Notes: generated by a model from the sequence alone, not told the origin. Shown: positions 8,912 through 18,434, numbered from the stretch's first letter. The stretch is 64,000 nucleotides of DNA from JACKJP01 sp050249695 (GCA_050249695.1 JBFWQA010000002.1:310001-374000), one strand, 5' to 3'. Numbers and translations are program-made.

Positions 8912-9481
8912 TCAGCCTGCCGCCGTCTCCGGGTCGATCCAGCCGATATGGCCGTCCTTGCGCCGGTACACAACGTTGATGCGTTCGTTGGCGATATTGG
9001 TGAAGACGATGACCGGCACATCCGCCAGGTCCAGGGCCATCACCGCCATGCCGACGGTCATTTTCTTCATGGTGGCGCGGGTTTCGGCGACGATCACCGG
9101 ATTGTCGCCACGCTCCTCTTCCCCCTCGTCCTCCGGGGCGATCATGTAGTCCGCGGCGCTGAAATCGCTGTCGGCGAAATCGCGCGGATGGTGATCGTTC
9201 AACCGCCGGTTGTAGCGCCGCAAGCGCTTCTCGAGCCGGATCGCCGCCTTGTCGAAGCTCTGATAGGCGTCCGGTGCCTCTCCTTGCGATTTCAGCATGA
9301 TGCCGGAATCGAGATGAAGATGACATTCCGCCTTGAACTGGCTGCCTTCCCGGCTGATGACGACATGGCCACCATAGCCGCGATCGAAATACTTGCTCAA
9401 CCCGTCCGCGAGGCGGCTGTTGATGGAACCGCGCAACGCTTCGCCGATATCGATATTCTTGCCGCTGATCTGAACTGTCAT
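8912..9481 (-). CDS. hpf: Ribosome hibernation-promoting factor, long form
   Basis: 189-residue protein with two parts: an N-terminal HPF/YfiA domain (MTVQISGKNIDIGEALR..., about residues 1-100) that blocks the decoding centre, and a C-terminal dimerisation domain (VIVFTNIANERINVVYRRKDGHIGWID). The C-terminal domain defines long HPF, which makes 100S ribosomes unaided. Start at ATG 9479-9481; upstream residues in frame are not conserved. It lies between rpoN and ptsN, the standard location. Confidence 0.94.
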   Translation of the reverse strand: MTVQISGKNIDIGEALRGSINSRLADGLSKYFDRGYGGHVVISREGSQFKAECHLHLDSGIMLKSQGEAPDAYQSFDKAAIRLEKRLRRYNRRLNDHHPRDFADSDFSAADYMIAPEDEGEEERGDNPVIVAETRATMKKMTVGMAVMALDLADVPVIVFTNIANERINVVYRRKDGHIGWIDPETAAG

Positions 9482-9705
9482 CTTTGATCCGGAGTTGCCG
9501 TTATGAGCCAAGCGCCGGGCCCTGGGGATGACCCCCGCACCGGTCCGGCGCCGTGTCGCCGGCCCTTCCGGCGAGTGCATGCCCGCCGTCCCGGCGCAAG
9601 CGGCGCGGACACTATGTTTCCTTCGCATCCAAGTCAATGACGGAAACGTGACGGGCGCAACCCCTCCGGCCTGGCGCGTCCGCAAGGGCGCGCCGGGGCG
9701 CAGTC

Positions 9706-11193
9706 CTATAGTGCGGCCGTCTTTTCCCGGCGGCGCTGCACCGAGGAGGGGATGTTCAGCGACTCGCGGTATTTGGCCACCGTCCGGCGCGCCAGATCGA
9801 TACCCGACTCGCGCAGTTTAACCACGATGGCGTCGTCGGAAAGCACATTGTCGGGCGCCTCCGCGTCGATCATCTCGCGGATGCGGTGACGCACCGCCTC
9901 GGCCGAGTGGGCCTCCCCGTTGCCGGTCGCCGCGATGGCGGTGGTAAAAAAATATTTCAGCTCGAAAATGCCGCGCGGCGTCGCCATGTACTTGTTCGAC
10001 GTGACGCGGCTCACCGTCGATTCGTGCATGTCGATCCGCTCGGCCACCTGACGCAGGTTGAGCGGCTTGAGGTGCTGCACGCCATAGGCGAAAAACGCGT
10101 CCTGCTGCCGCACGATCTCGGTGGCGACCTTGAGGATCGTGCGCGCACGCTGGTCGAGAGATTTCATCAGCCAGCTGGCGTCCTGCATGCATTCGTTCAG
10201 AAATGTCCTGGCCTTGGCGCCTTCGGCGGAATTGCCGACGGCGGCATAGTAGGAGCGATTGATCAGCAGGCGCGGCAACTGCTCGCTCACCAGATCGATG
10301 CGCCAACCACCATCGGCGCCCTCGCGCACGATGACATCGGGTGCGATGGTCTGGCTGGTGCCGCCGCCAAAGGCGCTGCCCGGCCGGGGATCGAGCGAAC
10401 GAATCTCGGCGACCATGCCGGCGAGATCCTCGTCATCGCAGCGGCACAGCTTCCTGAGCTGGGCGAAATCGCGTTTTGCCAGCAGTTCGAGATTGCCGAT
10501 CAGCGTCCGCATCATCGGGTCGAGCCGATCGCGCTCGGCCAGTTGCAGCGCCAGGCATTCGGCGAGATCGCGGGCGAACACCCCGCAGGGCTCAAGTTCC
10601 TGCAACCGGGCGAGCAGCGCAGCAATGCGCGCCTGCTCCACGCCCAGCCTTTCGGCGATGTCGGGCAGCGGCTCGCGCAGATAGCCCGCCTCGTCGAGCA
10701 GCCCGATGAGGTGCTGGGCGATCAGCCGGTCCGTCGCGTCGGTAAGAAAGCCGATCTGGGCTTCCAGATGCGCCGCAAGGCTGGTTTCGGCAGTGGCAAA
10801 GTCCTCAAGATTGACCTCGCCGTCGGCGAATCCGCCCCGTCCGACGCCGTCCCACAGCGCGCCGCCGCCGGGGTCGGGCTGCGGAGAGACGGAGGGGCCT
10901 TCCGGCTCGAACACGTCGTCGCGGTCGGCATCGATCGCCTCGGCGATATTGCCGACGTCGCCGCTGCCGGCGGTGTCCACCAGATCGCCGTCCGCGGCGG
11001 CCTCGCGACGGGGTGCGTCGCCGTCTTCTTCCGCTTCGGCGCGTTCCAGCAGCGGGTTGCGCTCGAGCTCCTGCTCGATGAAGGCGGCGAGCTCGACATT
11101 GTTGTACTGCAGCAGCTTGATCGCCTGGAGCAGCTGCGGCGTCATGACCAGCGATTGGCCGACCCTCAGTTCCAGTCTGGGCGATATGGCCAT
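9706..11193 (-). CDS. rpoN: RNA polymerase sigma-54 factor
   Basis: 495 residues. Region I begins RLELRVGQSLVMTPQLLQAIKLLQ (Gln-rich activator-response segment). An acidic region II (about 55-110) follows, then the core-binding domain. The C-terminus has the helix-turn-helix and the RpoN box ARRTVAKYRE (near residue 472), which contacts the -24 element. It needs bEBP ATPases such as NtrC. It starts 11 bp after lptB and is probably co-transcribed with it. Confidence 0.97.
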   Translation of the reverse strand: MAISPRLELRVGQSLVMTPQLLQAIKLLQYNNVELAAFIEQELERNPLLERAEAEEDGDAPRREAAADGDLVDTAGSGDVGNIAEAIDADRDDVFEPEGPSVSPQPDPGGGALWDGVGRGGFADGEVNLEDFATAETSLAAHLEAQIGFLTDATDRLIAQHLIGLLDEAGYLREPLPDIAERLGVEQARIAALLARLQELEPCGVFARDLAECLALQLAERDRLDPMMRTLIGNLELLAKRDFAQLRKLCRCDDEDLAGMVAEIRSLDPRPGSAFGGGTSQTIAPDVIVREGADGGWRIDLVSEQLPRLLINRSYYAAVGNSAEGAKARTFLNECMQDASWLMKSLDQRARTILKVATEIVRQQDAFFAYGVQHLKPLNLRQVAERIDMHESTVSRVTSNKYMATPRGIFELKYFFTTAIAATGNGEAHSAEAVRHRIREMIDAEAPDNVLSDDAIVVKLRESGIDLARRTVAKYRESLNIPSSVQRRREKTAAL

Positions 11194-11204
11194 GCCGAGC
11201 CCCG

Positions 11205-12074
11205 TCAGAGACGAAAGTCTTCGCCGAGATAGTGCCGGCGCACTTCCTCGTTCTCGATGACGGCCTCAGGCGTGCCTTCCATCAGCACCTGACCGTCATG
11301 GATGATGTAGGCCCGGTCGATGAGGCCCAAAGTCTCACGCACGTTGTGATCGGTGATGAGCACGCCGATGCCGCGATCGGTCAGATGCCGCACGAGCAGG
11401 CGGATATCGTTCACGGCGATCGGATCGATGCCGGCGAACGGCTCGTCGAGCAGCATGAAGGACGGCCGGGACGCCAGCGCACGGGCGATTTCGCAACGCC
11501 GTCGCTCGCCGCCCGACAGGGCGATGGAGGGCGAATGGCGCAATCGCGCGATGTCGAATTCCTCAAGCAGCTGATCGAGTTCGCGGTTGCGCGTCGCCGG
11601 ATCGGGCTCGACGATCTCGAGCACCGCCATGATATTCTGCTCCACCGTCAGGCCGCGGAAAATCGAAGGCTCCTGCGGCAGATAGCCGATGCCGAGGCGC
11701 GCCCGGCGATACATCGGCAGCGAGGTCACGTCATAACCGTCGATGGCGATGGAGCCGGCATCGGCGCGCACCAGGCCTGTCACCATGTAGAAGACGGTCG
11801 TCTTGCCGGCGCCATTGGGGCCGAGCAGGCCGACCACCTCGCCGCGCCGGACGCCGAGGCTCACGCCCTTCACGACCTTCCTGCGGCGGTAGGACTTCTC
11901 GACGCCATAGACCGCGAGCCATCCGGAAGCGGCCGTATCGGGCCGCTCCGGCCGCCGCCGGGCGGGATTGGCCGCACCATTGGTTTTCGGCCCGCCGCCG
12001 CGTAGCGCGCCCTTCGGACGCACAAGCCGCCGAATGTTCTCAAGCCGGCCCGAAACCGTGTTCAGAATGCCCAA
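11205..12074 (-). CDS. lptB: LPS export ABC transporter ATP-binding protein LptB
   Basis: 289-residue ATPase driving LPS extraction with LptFG. Walker A is GPNGAGKTT, the signature LSGGERRR, Walker B FMLLDEPFAGID, and the switch histidine is in ITDHNVRETL. About 50 basic residues precede the ABC domain. This extension depends on a TTG start at 12072-12074 with GAGG 8 nt upstream, the only visible site. It lies downstream of lptC-lptA and 11 bp before rpoN. Confidence 0.93.
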   Translation of the reverse strand: MGILNTVSGRLENIRRLVRPKGALRGGGPKTNGAANPARRRPERPDTAASGWLAVYGVEKSYRRRKVVKGVSLGVRRGEVVGLLGPNGAGKTTVFYMVTGLVRADAGSIAIDGYDVTSLPMYRRARLGIGYLPQEPSIFRGLTVEQNIMAVLEIVEPDPATRNRELDQLLEEFDIARLRHSPSIALSGGERRRCEIARALASRPSFMLLDEPFAGIDPIAVNDIRLLVRHLTDRGIGVLITDHNVRETLGLIDRAYIIHDGQVLMEGTPEAVIENEEVRRHYLGEDFRL

Positions 12075-12187
12075 ACGTAACGCCTCGCGACGATGTAAAC
12101 CAGATTTGGCCCGAAGTTTGCATATCGAGCGGCGCTATTCAACATGAATGGACGGAGCGGTTAACCGTAAGGAGCGCGAGGCGGCCG

Positions 12188-12862
12188 CTACTGGGCCTTT
12201 GCGGGCGTCTTGTCGACCGCGGAGGGAAGGAACAGGCCCCGCACGCGCCCGCCGTCCTTGGCGGTGTTGGTCAGGCGCGACTTGCCGGTGTTGAGGTCGA
12301 TCAGCAGTTCCTCGCCGCGCAACACGTTGGGACCCTGCGACAGCACGACCGCGCCGCCGAGCTTTATCGTACGGCTCGCCACGTCATAATCGGCCCATTC
12401 GCCGGTGGCCTCCTGGTCCTTGGAGCGAATCAGAACCTTGCCGCGCGCTTCCAGGCGCGTGATCTTCTGATCGCCCGAGGTGGCGGTGCCCGTATCTTCC
12501 TTCTTGCCGCCGGCGGCGGCATTGTCCTTCTTGCCGCCTCCTGCGGCGTTGTCCTTCTTGCCGCCTGCGGCGGCGTTGCCCTTGTAGTGAACGACGAGCC
12601 GGCTCGTGCGCATGGTCATGTCGCCCTGCTGCACGAAGACGTTTCCGGAGAAGGTGCCGGTCTGCTCCCTGTCCTGAATGTCCAGCTTGTCGGCCTCGAT
12701 CTTCACGGGCTTGTCGGAATCGATCTGAAAGCTGGAGGGCGAACCCTCGGCCTCCTTCGCCGCCGACTGGGCGCCGGCACCGTTCGCCGCGGCCGCGGAC
12801 GCGAAAACGACGGCGAGGACGATCAGCAGGTGCCGGTGCTTCATGGGGTGCGGGTGCTTCAT
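12188..12862 (-). CDS. lptA: LPS transport periplasmic protein LptA
   Basis: 224 residues with a signal peptide (hydrophobic core about 11-28, ending AQSAAK). The OstA/LptA beta-jellyroll bridges LptC to LptD across the periplasm. Residues about 95-123 are a Gly-Lys-Asp-Asn-Ala repeat (three near-copies of GGKKDNAA) inserted in the jellyroll, unusual for the family. The ATG overlaps the lptC stop by 4 bp; a second in-frame ATG lies at 12842-12844. A 113 bp spacer with one GGTTAACC palindrome separates it from lptB. Confidence 0.9.
   Translation of the reverse strand: MKHPHPMKHRHLLIVLAVVFASAAAANGAGAQSAAKEAEGSPSSFQIDSDKPVKIEADKLDIQDREQTGTFSGNVFVQQGDMTMRTSRLVVHYKGNAAAGGKKDNAAGGGKKDNAAAGGKKEDTGTATSGDQKITRLEARGKVLIRSKDQEATGEWADYDVASRTIKLGGAVVLSQGPNVLRGEELLIDLNTGKSRLTNTAKDGGRVRGLFLPSAVDKTPAKAQ
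12494..12580 (-). repeat. 27 bp tandem repeat inside lptA
   Basis: Three imperfect 27 bp units, recognisable by TTGTCCTTCTTGCCGCC on the + strand, encode the GGKKDNAA repeats of LptA. The unit length is a multiple of three, so copy number can change without breaking the frame. Confidence 0.8.
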
Positions 12863-13572
12863 GGGGTCTTCTTCTCCGCGGCCTTGGTGTCCTTGCCGTT
12901 CCCGGCGTCCCTGGCGGCTTCGGAATCGAGCAATACGTCGACGACGACGCGGCCGGTAAAGAGGATGCGCGCGCCCTTGTCCTCGATCTCCACCGCGTCG
13001 GAACGGATGGTGCCGTCGAGCCCCTCGATCATCACCGGCTTGTCCGACGTCACGCGGCCGGCGCCCATATCCACATCGGCGCGTTCCAGATGGGCGACAT
13101 AGCCGTTGCTCGACGAGACGACGACATCCTTCTCAAGCACCAGCGTGCGCTTCTGGGCGTTGTAGAGCCCGCTCGCGGCGCTCAGCGTCGTTTCGCGGCC
13201 GCCGCGCTCGTTCAGCGTCCCGTCCACCGTGTGCAGCCGCACGAGGTTCGGCGACTTGATGTCCTGCTCGGCCCGCGTGGCGGTGACGCGATAGGCCTCG
13301 TTGTTCTTGCCGTAGCCGGAAAGCTCCGGATTGGTCATCGTCACGGTCGAGCCGTCCATCTTGACCTCGCCGATATCGACGGAGGGCAGACCGCCGGTGA
13401 GATCGAGGCCGGACAGGAGGATCAGGATGGAGATGACGAGCGCCGCCGCCGGCAGCGCGCGGCGCAGCAGCATGACCCGGCGGGTATGCCGACGCGCATC
13501 GTCGAGCGCGCCCGCGAAGCGCCGCGGCGCGCCCCGATCCTGTCCATGCCGGGCAATGGCGAAATCGCTCAA
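12859..13572 (-). CDS. lptC: LPS export periplasmic membrane protein LptC
   Basis: 237 residues. The basic N-terminus is followed by one membrane helix (ALPAAALVISILILLSGL, about residues 40-57) and a periplasmic LptC jellyroll that receives LPS from LptFG and passes it to LptA. The start is TTG at 13570-13572 with GGGAG upstream; no in-frame ATG precedes the membrane helix. Coupled to lptA by a 4 bp overlap. It lies 92 bp downstream of rnd. Confidence 0.9.
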   Translation of the reverse strand: MSDFAIARHGQDRGAPRRFAGALDDARRHTRRVMLLRRALPAAALVISILILLSGLDLTGGLPSVDIGEVKMDGSTVTMTNPELSGYGKNNEAYRVTATRAEQDIKSPNLVRLHTVDGTLNERGGRETTLSAASGLYNAQKRTLVLEKDVVVSSSNGYVAHLERADVDMGAGRVTSDKPVMIEGLDGTIRSDAVEIEDKGARILFTGRVVVDVLLDSEAARDAGNGKDTKAAEKKTP

Positions 13573-13664
13573 ACGCCTGTCCGCTCCCTCATCTTTCGCA
13601 ACCGACCGGTCCGATGATTACCACAAACAGCCCGTTTCAGGCTTTTTTCCGGCGCGGCGCGCCA

Positions 13665-14279
13665 TCACACATGCGCGAAGATGTCTTCGTCCGGCCAGCC
13701 GGCAAGATCCAGTTCGGCGCGGACGGGAAGAAAGGAGAAACAGGCCGAGGCAACATCCATCCGGCCCTCGCGCTCGAGCATCGCCGTCAGCCTGGCGCGC
13801 AGCTCGTGCAGATGCAGCACGTCGGAGGCGGCATATTGCAGCTGCGCCTCGCTCAGTTCGGCGGCGCCCCAGTCGGAACTCTGCTGCTGCTTGGACAGCT
13901 CCACCCCGAGAAGCTCCCGGCAAAGATCCTTCAGGCCGTGGCGGTCGGTATAGGTGCGCACGAGGCGGGAGGCGATCTTGGTGCAGAAGACAGGGGTCGC
14001 GTCGACCCCGAGATGGCGCTTCATCATCGCGAGGTCGAACCGGCCGAAATGGAAAATCTTGGTGACCGAAGGATCGCCCATCAGCCGTTTGAGATTGGGT
14101 GCGTCATAGCTCGAGCGGTCGAGCTGGACGACATGCGCGTTGCCATCCCCGGCCGAAAGCTGGACCACGCAGAGCGCGTCGCGCTGCAGATTGAGTCCGA
14201 GGGTTTCGGTATCGACCGCGACCGCATCGCCGAAATCGACGTCAGCGGGGAGATCCCCGCGATGAAGAAAGTTTGTCAT
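13665..14279 (-). CDS. rnd: Ribonuclease D (3'-5' exonuclease domain)
   Basis: 204-residue DEDD exonuclease. Exo motif I is AVDTETLGL; motif II lies near HFGRFDLAMM and motif III near YAASDVLHLHEL. It trims tRNA and other structured RNA 3' ends. It lacks the HRDC domains of E. coli RNase D, as is usual for this short alphaproteobacterial form. It lies just downstream of tRNA-Leu on the same strand and upstream of lptC. Confidence 0.92.
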   Translation of the reverse strand: MTNFLHRGDLPADVDFGDAVAVDTETLGLNLQRDALCVVQLSAGDGNAHVVQLDRSSYDAPNLKRLMGDPSVTKIFHFGRFDLAMMKRHLGVDATPVFCTKIASRLVRTYTDRHGLKDLCRELLGVELSKQQQSSDWGAAELSEAQLQYAASDVLHLHELRARLTAMLEREGRMDVASACFSFLPVRAELDLAGWPDEDIFAHV

Positions 14280-14391
14280 GGAAGGCTTTCTAGCGCGTGA
14301 ACCGCGTCAGCGGAAGCCTCGCTCCGACGGGAGACACCAACGCCGGCGCGGGCCGGACGAAGCGTCGCTGGGTCGTATGCGGAGGCATGAA

Positions 14392-14478
14392 TGGTGCCCA
14401 GGAGAAGACTCGAACTTCCACTCCCTTTCGGGAACTAGCACCTGAAGCTAGCGCGTCTACCAATTCCGCCACCTGGGC
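14392..14478 (-). tRNA. tRNA-Leu(CAG)
   Basis: 87 nt type II tRNA with a long variable arm. The acceptor arms GCCCAGG/CCTGGGC pair perfectly. The anticodon stem-loop CTAGC-TTCAGGT-GCTAG gives CAG. The variable stem is TTCCCGAAAGGGA, the T arm contains GTTCGAGTC, and CCA is encoded (14392-14394 on the + strand). Confidence 0.97.
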
Positions 14479-14652
14479 AAGGGGCAAGGCGCCCTTCACC
14501 TATTCGTTCGCCCTCGCCTTGTCAATTGCCGCCGCGCAAGGGTTTTCACGCCCTGTACATGGCCCATCGGCTCGACTATTGGAGGGTGATCGGGCAGGGT
14601 CCGGCGGGCGGCGAAAATGCGGGCCGGCACGGCGAATGAGGTGGAGAGCGGC

Positions 14653-15636
14653 ATGCAGATTGGGACCAAGGGTCTGGTGACGGTTTTCGGCGGCTCCGGC
14701 TTCGTCGGCCGCCATGTCGTGCAGGCGCTGGCGCGGCGCGACTACAGGGTCCGTGTCGCGGTGCGGCGGCCGGACCTCGCCGGCCATCTGCAGCCGCTCG
14801 GACGCGTCGGCCAGATTCACGCGATTCAGGCCAATATCCGCAACGTGCCGTCCATCGTCCGCGCCGTTCAGGGCGCCGACGCGGTGGTCAATCTGGTCGG
14901 CATCCTGCATGAAAGCGGGCGCCAGACATTCGATGCCGTGCAGGGCTTCGGCGCCGGCGCGGTGGCGCGCGCGGCCAGGGAAGCGGGCGCGGCGCATCTC
15001 GTCCAGATCTCGGCCATCGGCGCGGCGGCGGATTCATCCTCCGGCTACGGCCGGAGCAAGGCGGAAGGCGAGAAGCGCGTGCTCGAAGCCTTTCCGAACG
15101 CCGCGATCATCCGGCCGTCGATCATCTTCGGGCCGGAAGACGATTTCTTCAACCGCTTCGCCGCGATGGCGCGAATCTCACCGGCGCTGCCGCTGATCGG
15201 CGGCGGCAAAACGAAGTTTCAGGTCGTCTATGTCGGCAACGTCGCGGAAGTCATCGCGCGCGGCGTCGACGGCGCGCTGAAGCCCGGCGCGACCTACGAG
15301 ATCGGCGGCGAGCGCATCGCGACCTTCGAGGAGCTGATGCAGCTGATGCTGCGGGAGATCGGCCGCAAGCGGCTGCTCGTGCCCGTCCCGTTCGGGGTCG
15401 CCAAGCTGCTCGGCGGCATCGCGAAATATCTGCCCGGCGCGCCGCTGACCGACGATCAGGTCGAGATGCTGAAAGTCGACAATGTCGTCTCCGAAAAGGC
15501 GAAGGCCGCCGGCCTGACGCTGGAAGGCCTCGGCATCCAGCCCGCGGCGCTGGAAAACATCCTGCCGGAATATCTCTGGCGCTTCCGCAAGCTCGGCCAG
15601 TTCCAGACGTCGCCGACGAATACGCCGGCGCCCTAG
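14653..15636 (+). CDS. NDUFA9-like complex I-associated NAD(P)-binding protein
   Basis: 327-residue atypical SDR. The nucleotide-binding motif is VFGGSGFVGRHVV near the N-terminus, with a YGRSKAEGE segment in place of the classical YxxxK. It resembles the mitochondrial complex I subunit NDUFA9 family, where it stabilises the ubiquinone-module junction; whether it binds complex I here is unproven. I use the ATG at 14653 with GGTGGAGAG upstream rather than the in-frame start at 14617. Convergent with uppP, 8 bp apart. Confidence 0.85.
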   Translation: MQIGTKGLVTVFGGSGFVGRHVVQALARRDYRVRVAVRRPDLAGHLQPLGRVGQIHAIQANIRNVPSIVRAVQGADAVVNLVGILHESGRQTFDAVQGFGAGAVARAAREAGAAHLVQISAIGAAADSSSGYGRSKAEGEKRVLEAFPNAAIIRPSIIFGPEDDFFNRFAAMARISPALPLIGGGKTKFQVVYVGNVAEVIARGVDGALKPGATYEIGGERIATFEELMQLMLREIGRKRLLVPVPFGVAKLLGGIAKYLPGAPLTDDQVEMLKVDNVVSEKAKAAGLTLEGLGIQPAALENILPEYLWRFRKLGQFQTSPTNTPAP

Positions 15637-15644
15637 AAATCCCC

Positions 15645-16496
15645 TCAGCCGAGCAAATACAGCCCGGCAAGCCCGGCCGTGCCGACGATGATCCGCCACC
15701 AGGCGAAAAAGGCAAAGCCGTGGCGCGAGACGAAGTCCAAAAGGCCGCGCACCACGAACACGCCGGCGACGAACGCGAAGACGAAACCGACCGCGATCAG
15801 CGCCGCGTCGTCGGCCGACAGCAGGTCACGGTTCTTCCACGCATCATAGGCGAAGGCGCCGGCCATGGTCGGCATGGCGAGGAAGAAGGAAAATTCCGCC
15901 GCCGCGCGCTTCTCCACCCCGAGCAGCATCGCACCGCCGATGGTCGCGCCGGACCGCGAGACGCCGGGAATCATCGCAAGGCACTGGCACAGCCCGATCT
16001 TCAGGCACAGGCCCGGCGAAAATTCCATCGCGTCCTGATGCGTCACGCGGAGCGGGCGGCGATCGATCCACATCAGCACGAGGCCGCCCACGATCAGCGT
16101 GATGCAGATCAGCGCCGGCGTCTCGAACAGGATGTTCTTGATGAAGTCATGCGCCAGAACGCCGATCACCGCCGCCGGCAGGAAAGCGATGAGAATGCCG
16201 ATGACGAAGCCGCGCGAGCGCCCGCTCGACGGCAAGGTGACCAGCACATGCCAGAGGCGGGTGAAATAGACCGTGATGACGGCCAGCACCGCGCCGAGCT
16301 GGATGAGCACCTCGAAGGCCTTGCCCGTCGATTCAAATCCGAGGAAATGGCCCGCGAGCAGCAGGTGTCCGGTGGACGAGACGGGAATGAATTCCGTCAG
16401 CCCCTCCAGGAGACCGAGCAATGCCGCTTCGCCGAGACTTCCCGCCGCCATATCCATCCCGCAGTTCGCCGCATCCATCGCCGCGGCGCGAATCAT
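15645..16496 (-). CDS. uppP: Undecaprenyl-diphosphatase UppP (BacA)
   Basis: About 283-residue polytopic membrane phosphatase recycling undecaprenyl pyrophosphate, the lipid carrier of peptidoglycan precursors. The catalytic motif is LEGLTEFIPVSSTGH near the N-terminus, and PGVSRSGATI is the second. Loss sensitises cells to bacitracin. Several ATGs lie close together (16494-16496, 16476-16478, 16449-16451); I picked the first, with a weak GGA before it. Divergent from fzlA. Confidence 0.93.
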   Translation of the reverse strand: MIRAAAMDAANCGMDMAAGSLGEAALLGLLEGLTEFIPVSSTGHLLLAGHFLGFESTGKAFEVLIQLGAVLAVITVYFTRLWHVLVTLPSSGRSRGFVIGILIAFLPAAVIGVLAHDFIKNILFETPALICITLIVGGLVLMWIDRRPLRVTHQDAMEFSPGLCLKIGLCQCLAMIPGVSRSGATIGGAMLLGVEKRAAAEFSFFLAMPTMAGAFAYDAWKNRDLLSADDAALIAVGFVFAFVAGVFVVRGLLDFVSRHGFAFFAWWRIIVGTAGLAGLYLLG

Positions 16497-16618
16497 ATTG
16501 TTCCGGCGCCCCCCGCGCTCTATACCGGGTTCCGCGCGGCCCTCCAATCGCCGCATTTGTCGCCGAGCAGGGTTCGGCGCCGACCGCAATGATTCCAACA
16601 AGGGCAAAAAGCCTATCG

Positions 16619-17311
16619 ATGACCCTGACTCTCATTCACCACCCGTTCTGTCCCTTCTCGCGCGCCATCCGCATCTCCTTCGGCGAATACGGTCTCGGCG
16701 CCGAATTCATGGAGGAACGGGTATGGGAGAGGCGGCGCGAGTTTCTCGCCGTCAATCCGTCCGGCACGCTGCCGGTGCTGCTCGACGGCGAAACGACCGT
16801 CTGCGGCATCAGGGCGATCGGGGAATATCTCGACGAGACGCGTGGCGAAGGGCTTGGCGAACGTCGCCTGATGCCGGATGCGCCGCCGGCGCGCGCCGAG
16901 GTAAGGCGGCTGCTGGACTGGTTCGACATCAAGTTCCACGAGGAAGTCACGGCCTATCTGGCGGGCGAGAAGATCTACAAGCGCACGATGCGGCCCGAGC
17001 AGGGGGGCGGCGCGCCGGAAGCGGGGCTGATCCGCGCGGCGAGCAGCAATATCCGCTACCATCTTCAGTATATCGGCTATCTGACCGCACGGCGGCGCTG
17101 GCTGTCGGGCGAGCGGTTCAGCCTCGCCGATATCGCCGCGGCGGCGCATCTGTCGATCGCCGACTATCTCGGCAACGTTCCCTGGGACGCCTATGGCGAA
17201 GCAAAGGAATGGTATGCGCGGGTCAAATCGCGTCCCGCCTTCCGGCCGCTGCTTGTCGACCATGTGGCCGGCATGCCACCCTCCTCGACCTATGTGGACC
17301 TCGACTTCTGA
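16619..17311 (+). CDS. fzlA: FzlA-like glutathione S-transferase-fold protein
   Basis: 230 residues. A thioredoxin-like N-terminal domain (LIHHPFCPFSRAIRI) is followed by an all-helical GST C domain, ending MPPSSTYVDLDF. The HPFCPFSR start and the conserved DLDF tail match FzlA, the essential FtsZ-curving division protein of Caulobacter and relatives, better than catalytic GSTs. Overlaps queG by 20 bp. The start ATG at 16619 follows the typical N-terminus; the frame is open upstream across the uppP promoter without homology. Confidence 0.8.
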   Translation: MTLTLIHHPFCPFSRAIRISFGEYGLGAEFMEERVWERRREFLAVNPSGTLPVLLDGETTVCGIRAIGEYLDETRGEGLGERRLMPDAPPARAEVRRLLDWFDIKFHEEVTAYLAGEKIYKRTMRPEQGGGAPEAGLIRAASSNIRYHLQYIGYLTARRRWLSGERFSLADIAAAAHLSIADYLGNVPWDAYGEAKEWYARVKSRPAFRPLLVDHVAGMPPSSTYVDLDF

Positions 17312-18434
17312 AGACACGGGGACGCGTTTGCGCGCGGCGCTCCAGGCCCGCGCCCGCGACCTCGGATTCCATTCCATCGGCATCGCGGCGGCGAACGGTG
17401 ACGCCGAGACGCGAGCGCGGCTGTCCAGCTTCATCGAGGCCGGCCATCACGGCACGATGGAATGGCTGGCGCGCGCGCCGGAAAAGCGCGCCGCGCCCGA
17501 TACGCTGTGGCCGCAGGCGCGCTCGGCGATCATGCTCGGGTTCAACTATGCGCCCGCGTACGACCCGCTGAAGGCGCTGGAGGACGGGTCCTGCGGGACG
17601 ATCTCGGCATATGCGCGCAGGCGCGACTATCACGACGTCATCAAGGGGCGGCTGAAGCAGCTCGCCTCGTGGGTGGCGGCGGAAACAAAAGCGGACGTGA
17701 AGGTCTTCGTGGATACGGCGCCGCTGATGGAAAAGCCGCTGGCGCAAAAGGCCGGCCTCGGCTGGCAGGGAAAGCATACCAATCTCGTCTCGCGCGAGGC
17801 CGGGTCGTGGCTGTTTCTCGGCGCCATCCTGACGCAAGCCGAACTCGCGCCGGACCGGCCGGAAACCGACCATTGCGGCGCCTGCCGGGCCTGCCTCGAC
17901 ATCTGTCCGACCAACGCTTTTCCCGCGCCCTACCGGCTCGATGCAACGCGCTGCATCGCCTATCTCACCATCGAGCATCAGGGGCCGATCGACATCGCCT
18001 TCCGGGAGGCGATCGGCAACCGTATCTTCGGCTGCGACGACTGTCTGGCGGTGTGCCCCTGGAACAAGTTCGCGCGCGCCAGCGAGGACGCCAAGCTCGC
18101 CCTGAAGCCCGATCTCGCCGGCCGGCCGCTGGCCGAATATGCGCGGCTCGACGACGCCGCCTTCCGCGCATTGTTCGCCGGCACGCCGGTCAAGCGGACC
18201 GGGCGCGACCGTTTCCTGCGCAATGTGATGATCGCCATCGGCAACAGCGGCGACGGGAGTCTTTGCGGTCAGGCCGAGGCCGCGCTTGCCGATGAGGCGC
18301 CGCTGGTGCGCGGCATGGCCGTCTGGGCGCTGTCGCGGCTGGCCGGGGCGGGCAGGCTGAAAGCGCTCCACGACCTTCACCGGCCGCGCGAGAAGGATAT
18401 TCACGTCATCGAGGAGTGGGAGCGCGCGGCGTGA
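17292..18434 (+). CDS. queG: Epoxyqueuosine reductase QueG
   Basis: About 380-residue cobalamin-dependent Fe-S enzyme that converts epoxyqueuosine to queuosine in tRNA anticodons. Two ferredoxin-type 4Fe-4S motifs are seen: CGACRACLDICP and CDDCLAVCP (about residues 196-260). A HEAT-like tail follows (VRGMAVWALSRLAG). The ATG chosen overlaps fzlA; a TTG near 17327 is an alternative. No strong SD is seen. The following SDR gene is coupled by a GTGA overlap. Confidence 0.93.
   Translation: MWTSTSEDTGTRLRAALQARARDLGFHSIGIAAANGDAETRARLSSFIEAGHHGTMEWLARAPEKRAAPDTLWPQARSAIMLGFNYAPAYDPLKALEDGSCGTISAYARRRDYHDVIKGRLKQLASWVAAETKADVKVFVDTAPLMEKPLAQKAGLGWQGKHTNLVSREAGSWLFLGAILTQAELAPDRPETDHCGACRACLDICPTNAFPAPYRLDATRCIAYLTIEHQGPIDIAFREAIGNRIFGCDDCLAVCPWNKFARASEDAKLALKPDLAGRPLAEYARLDDAAFRALFAGTPVKRTGRDRFLRNVMIAIGNSGDGSLCGQAEAALADEAPLVRGMAVWALSRLAGAGRLKALHDLHRPREKDIHVIEEWERAA

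Noticed and set aside
12155..12164. CtrA site before lptB (GGTTAACC)
   Set aside because: Only one TTAA; no second half-site at 7 bp spacing.
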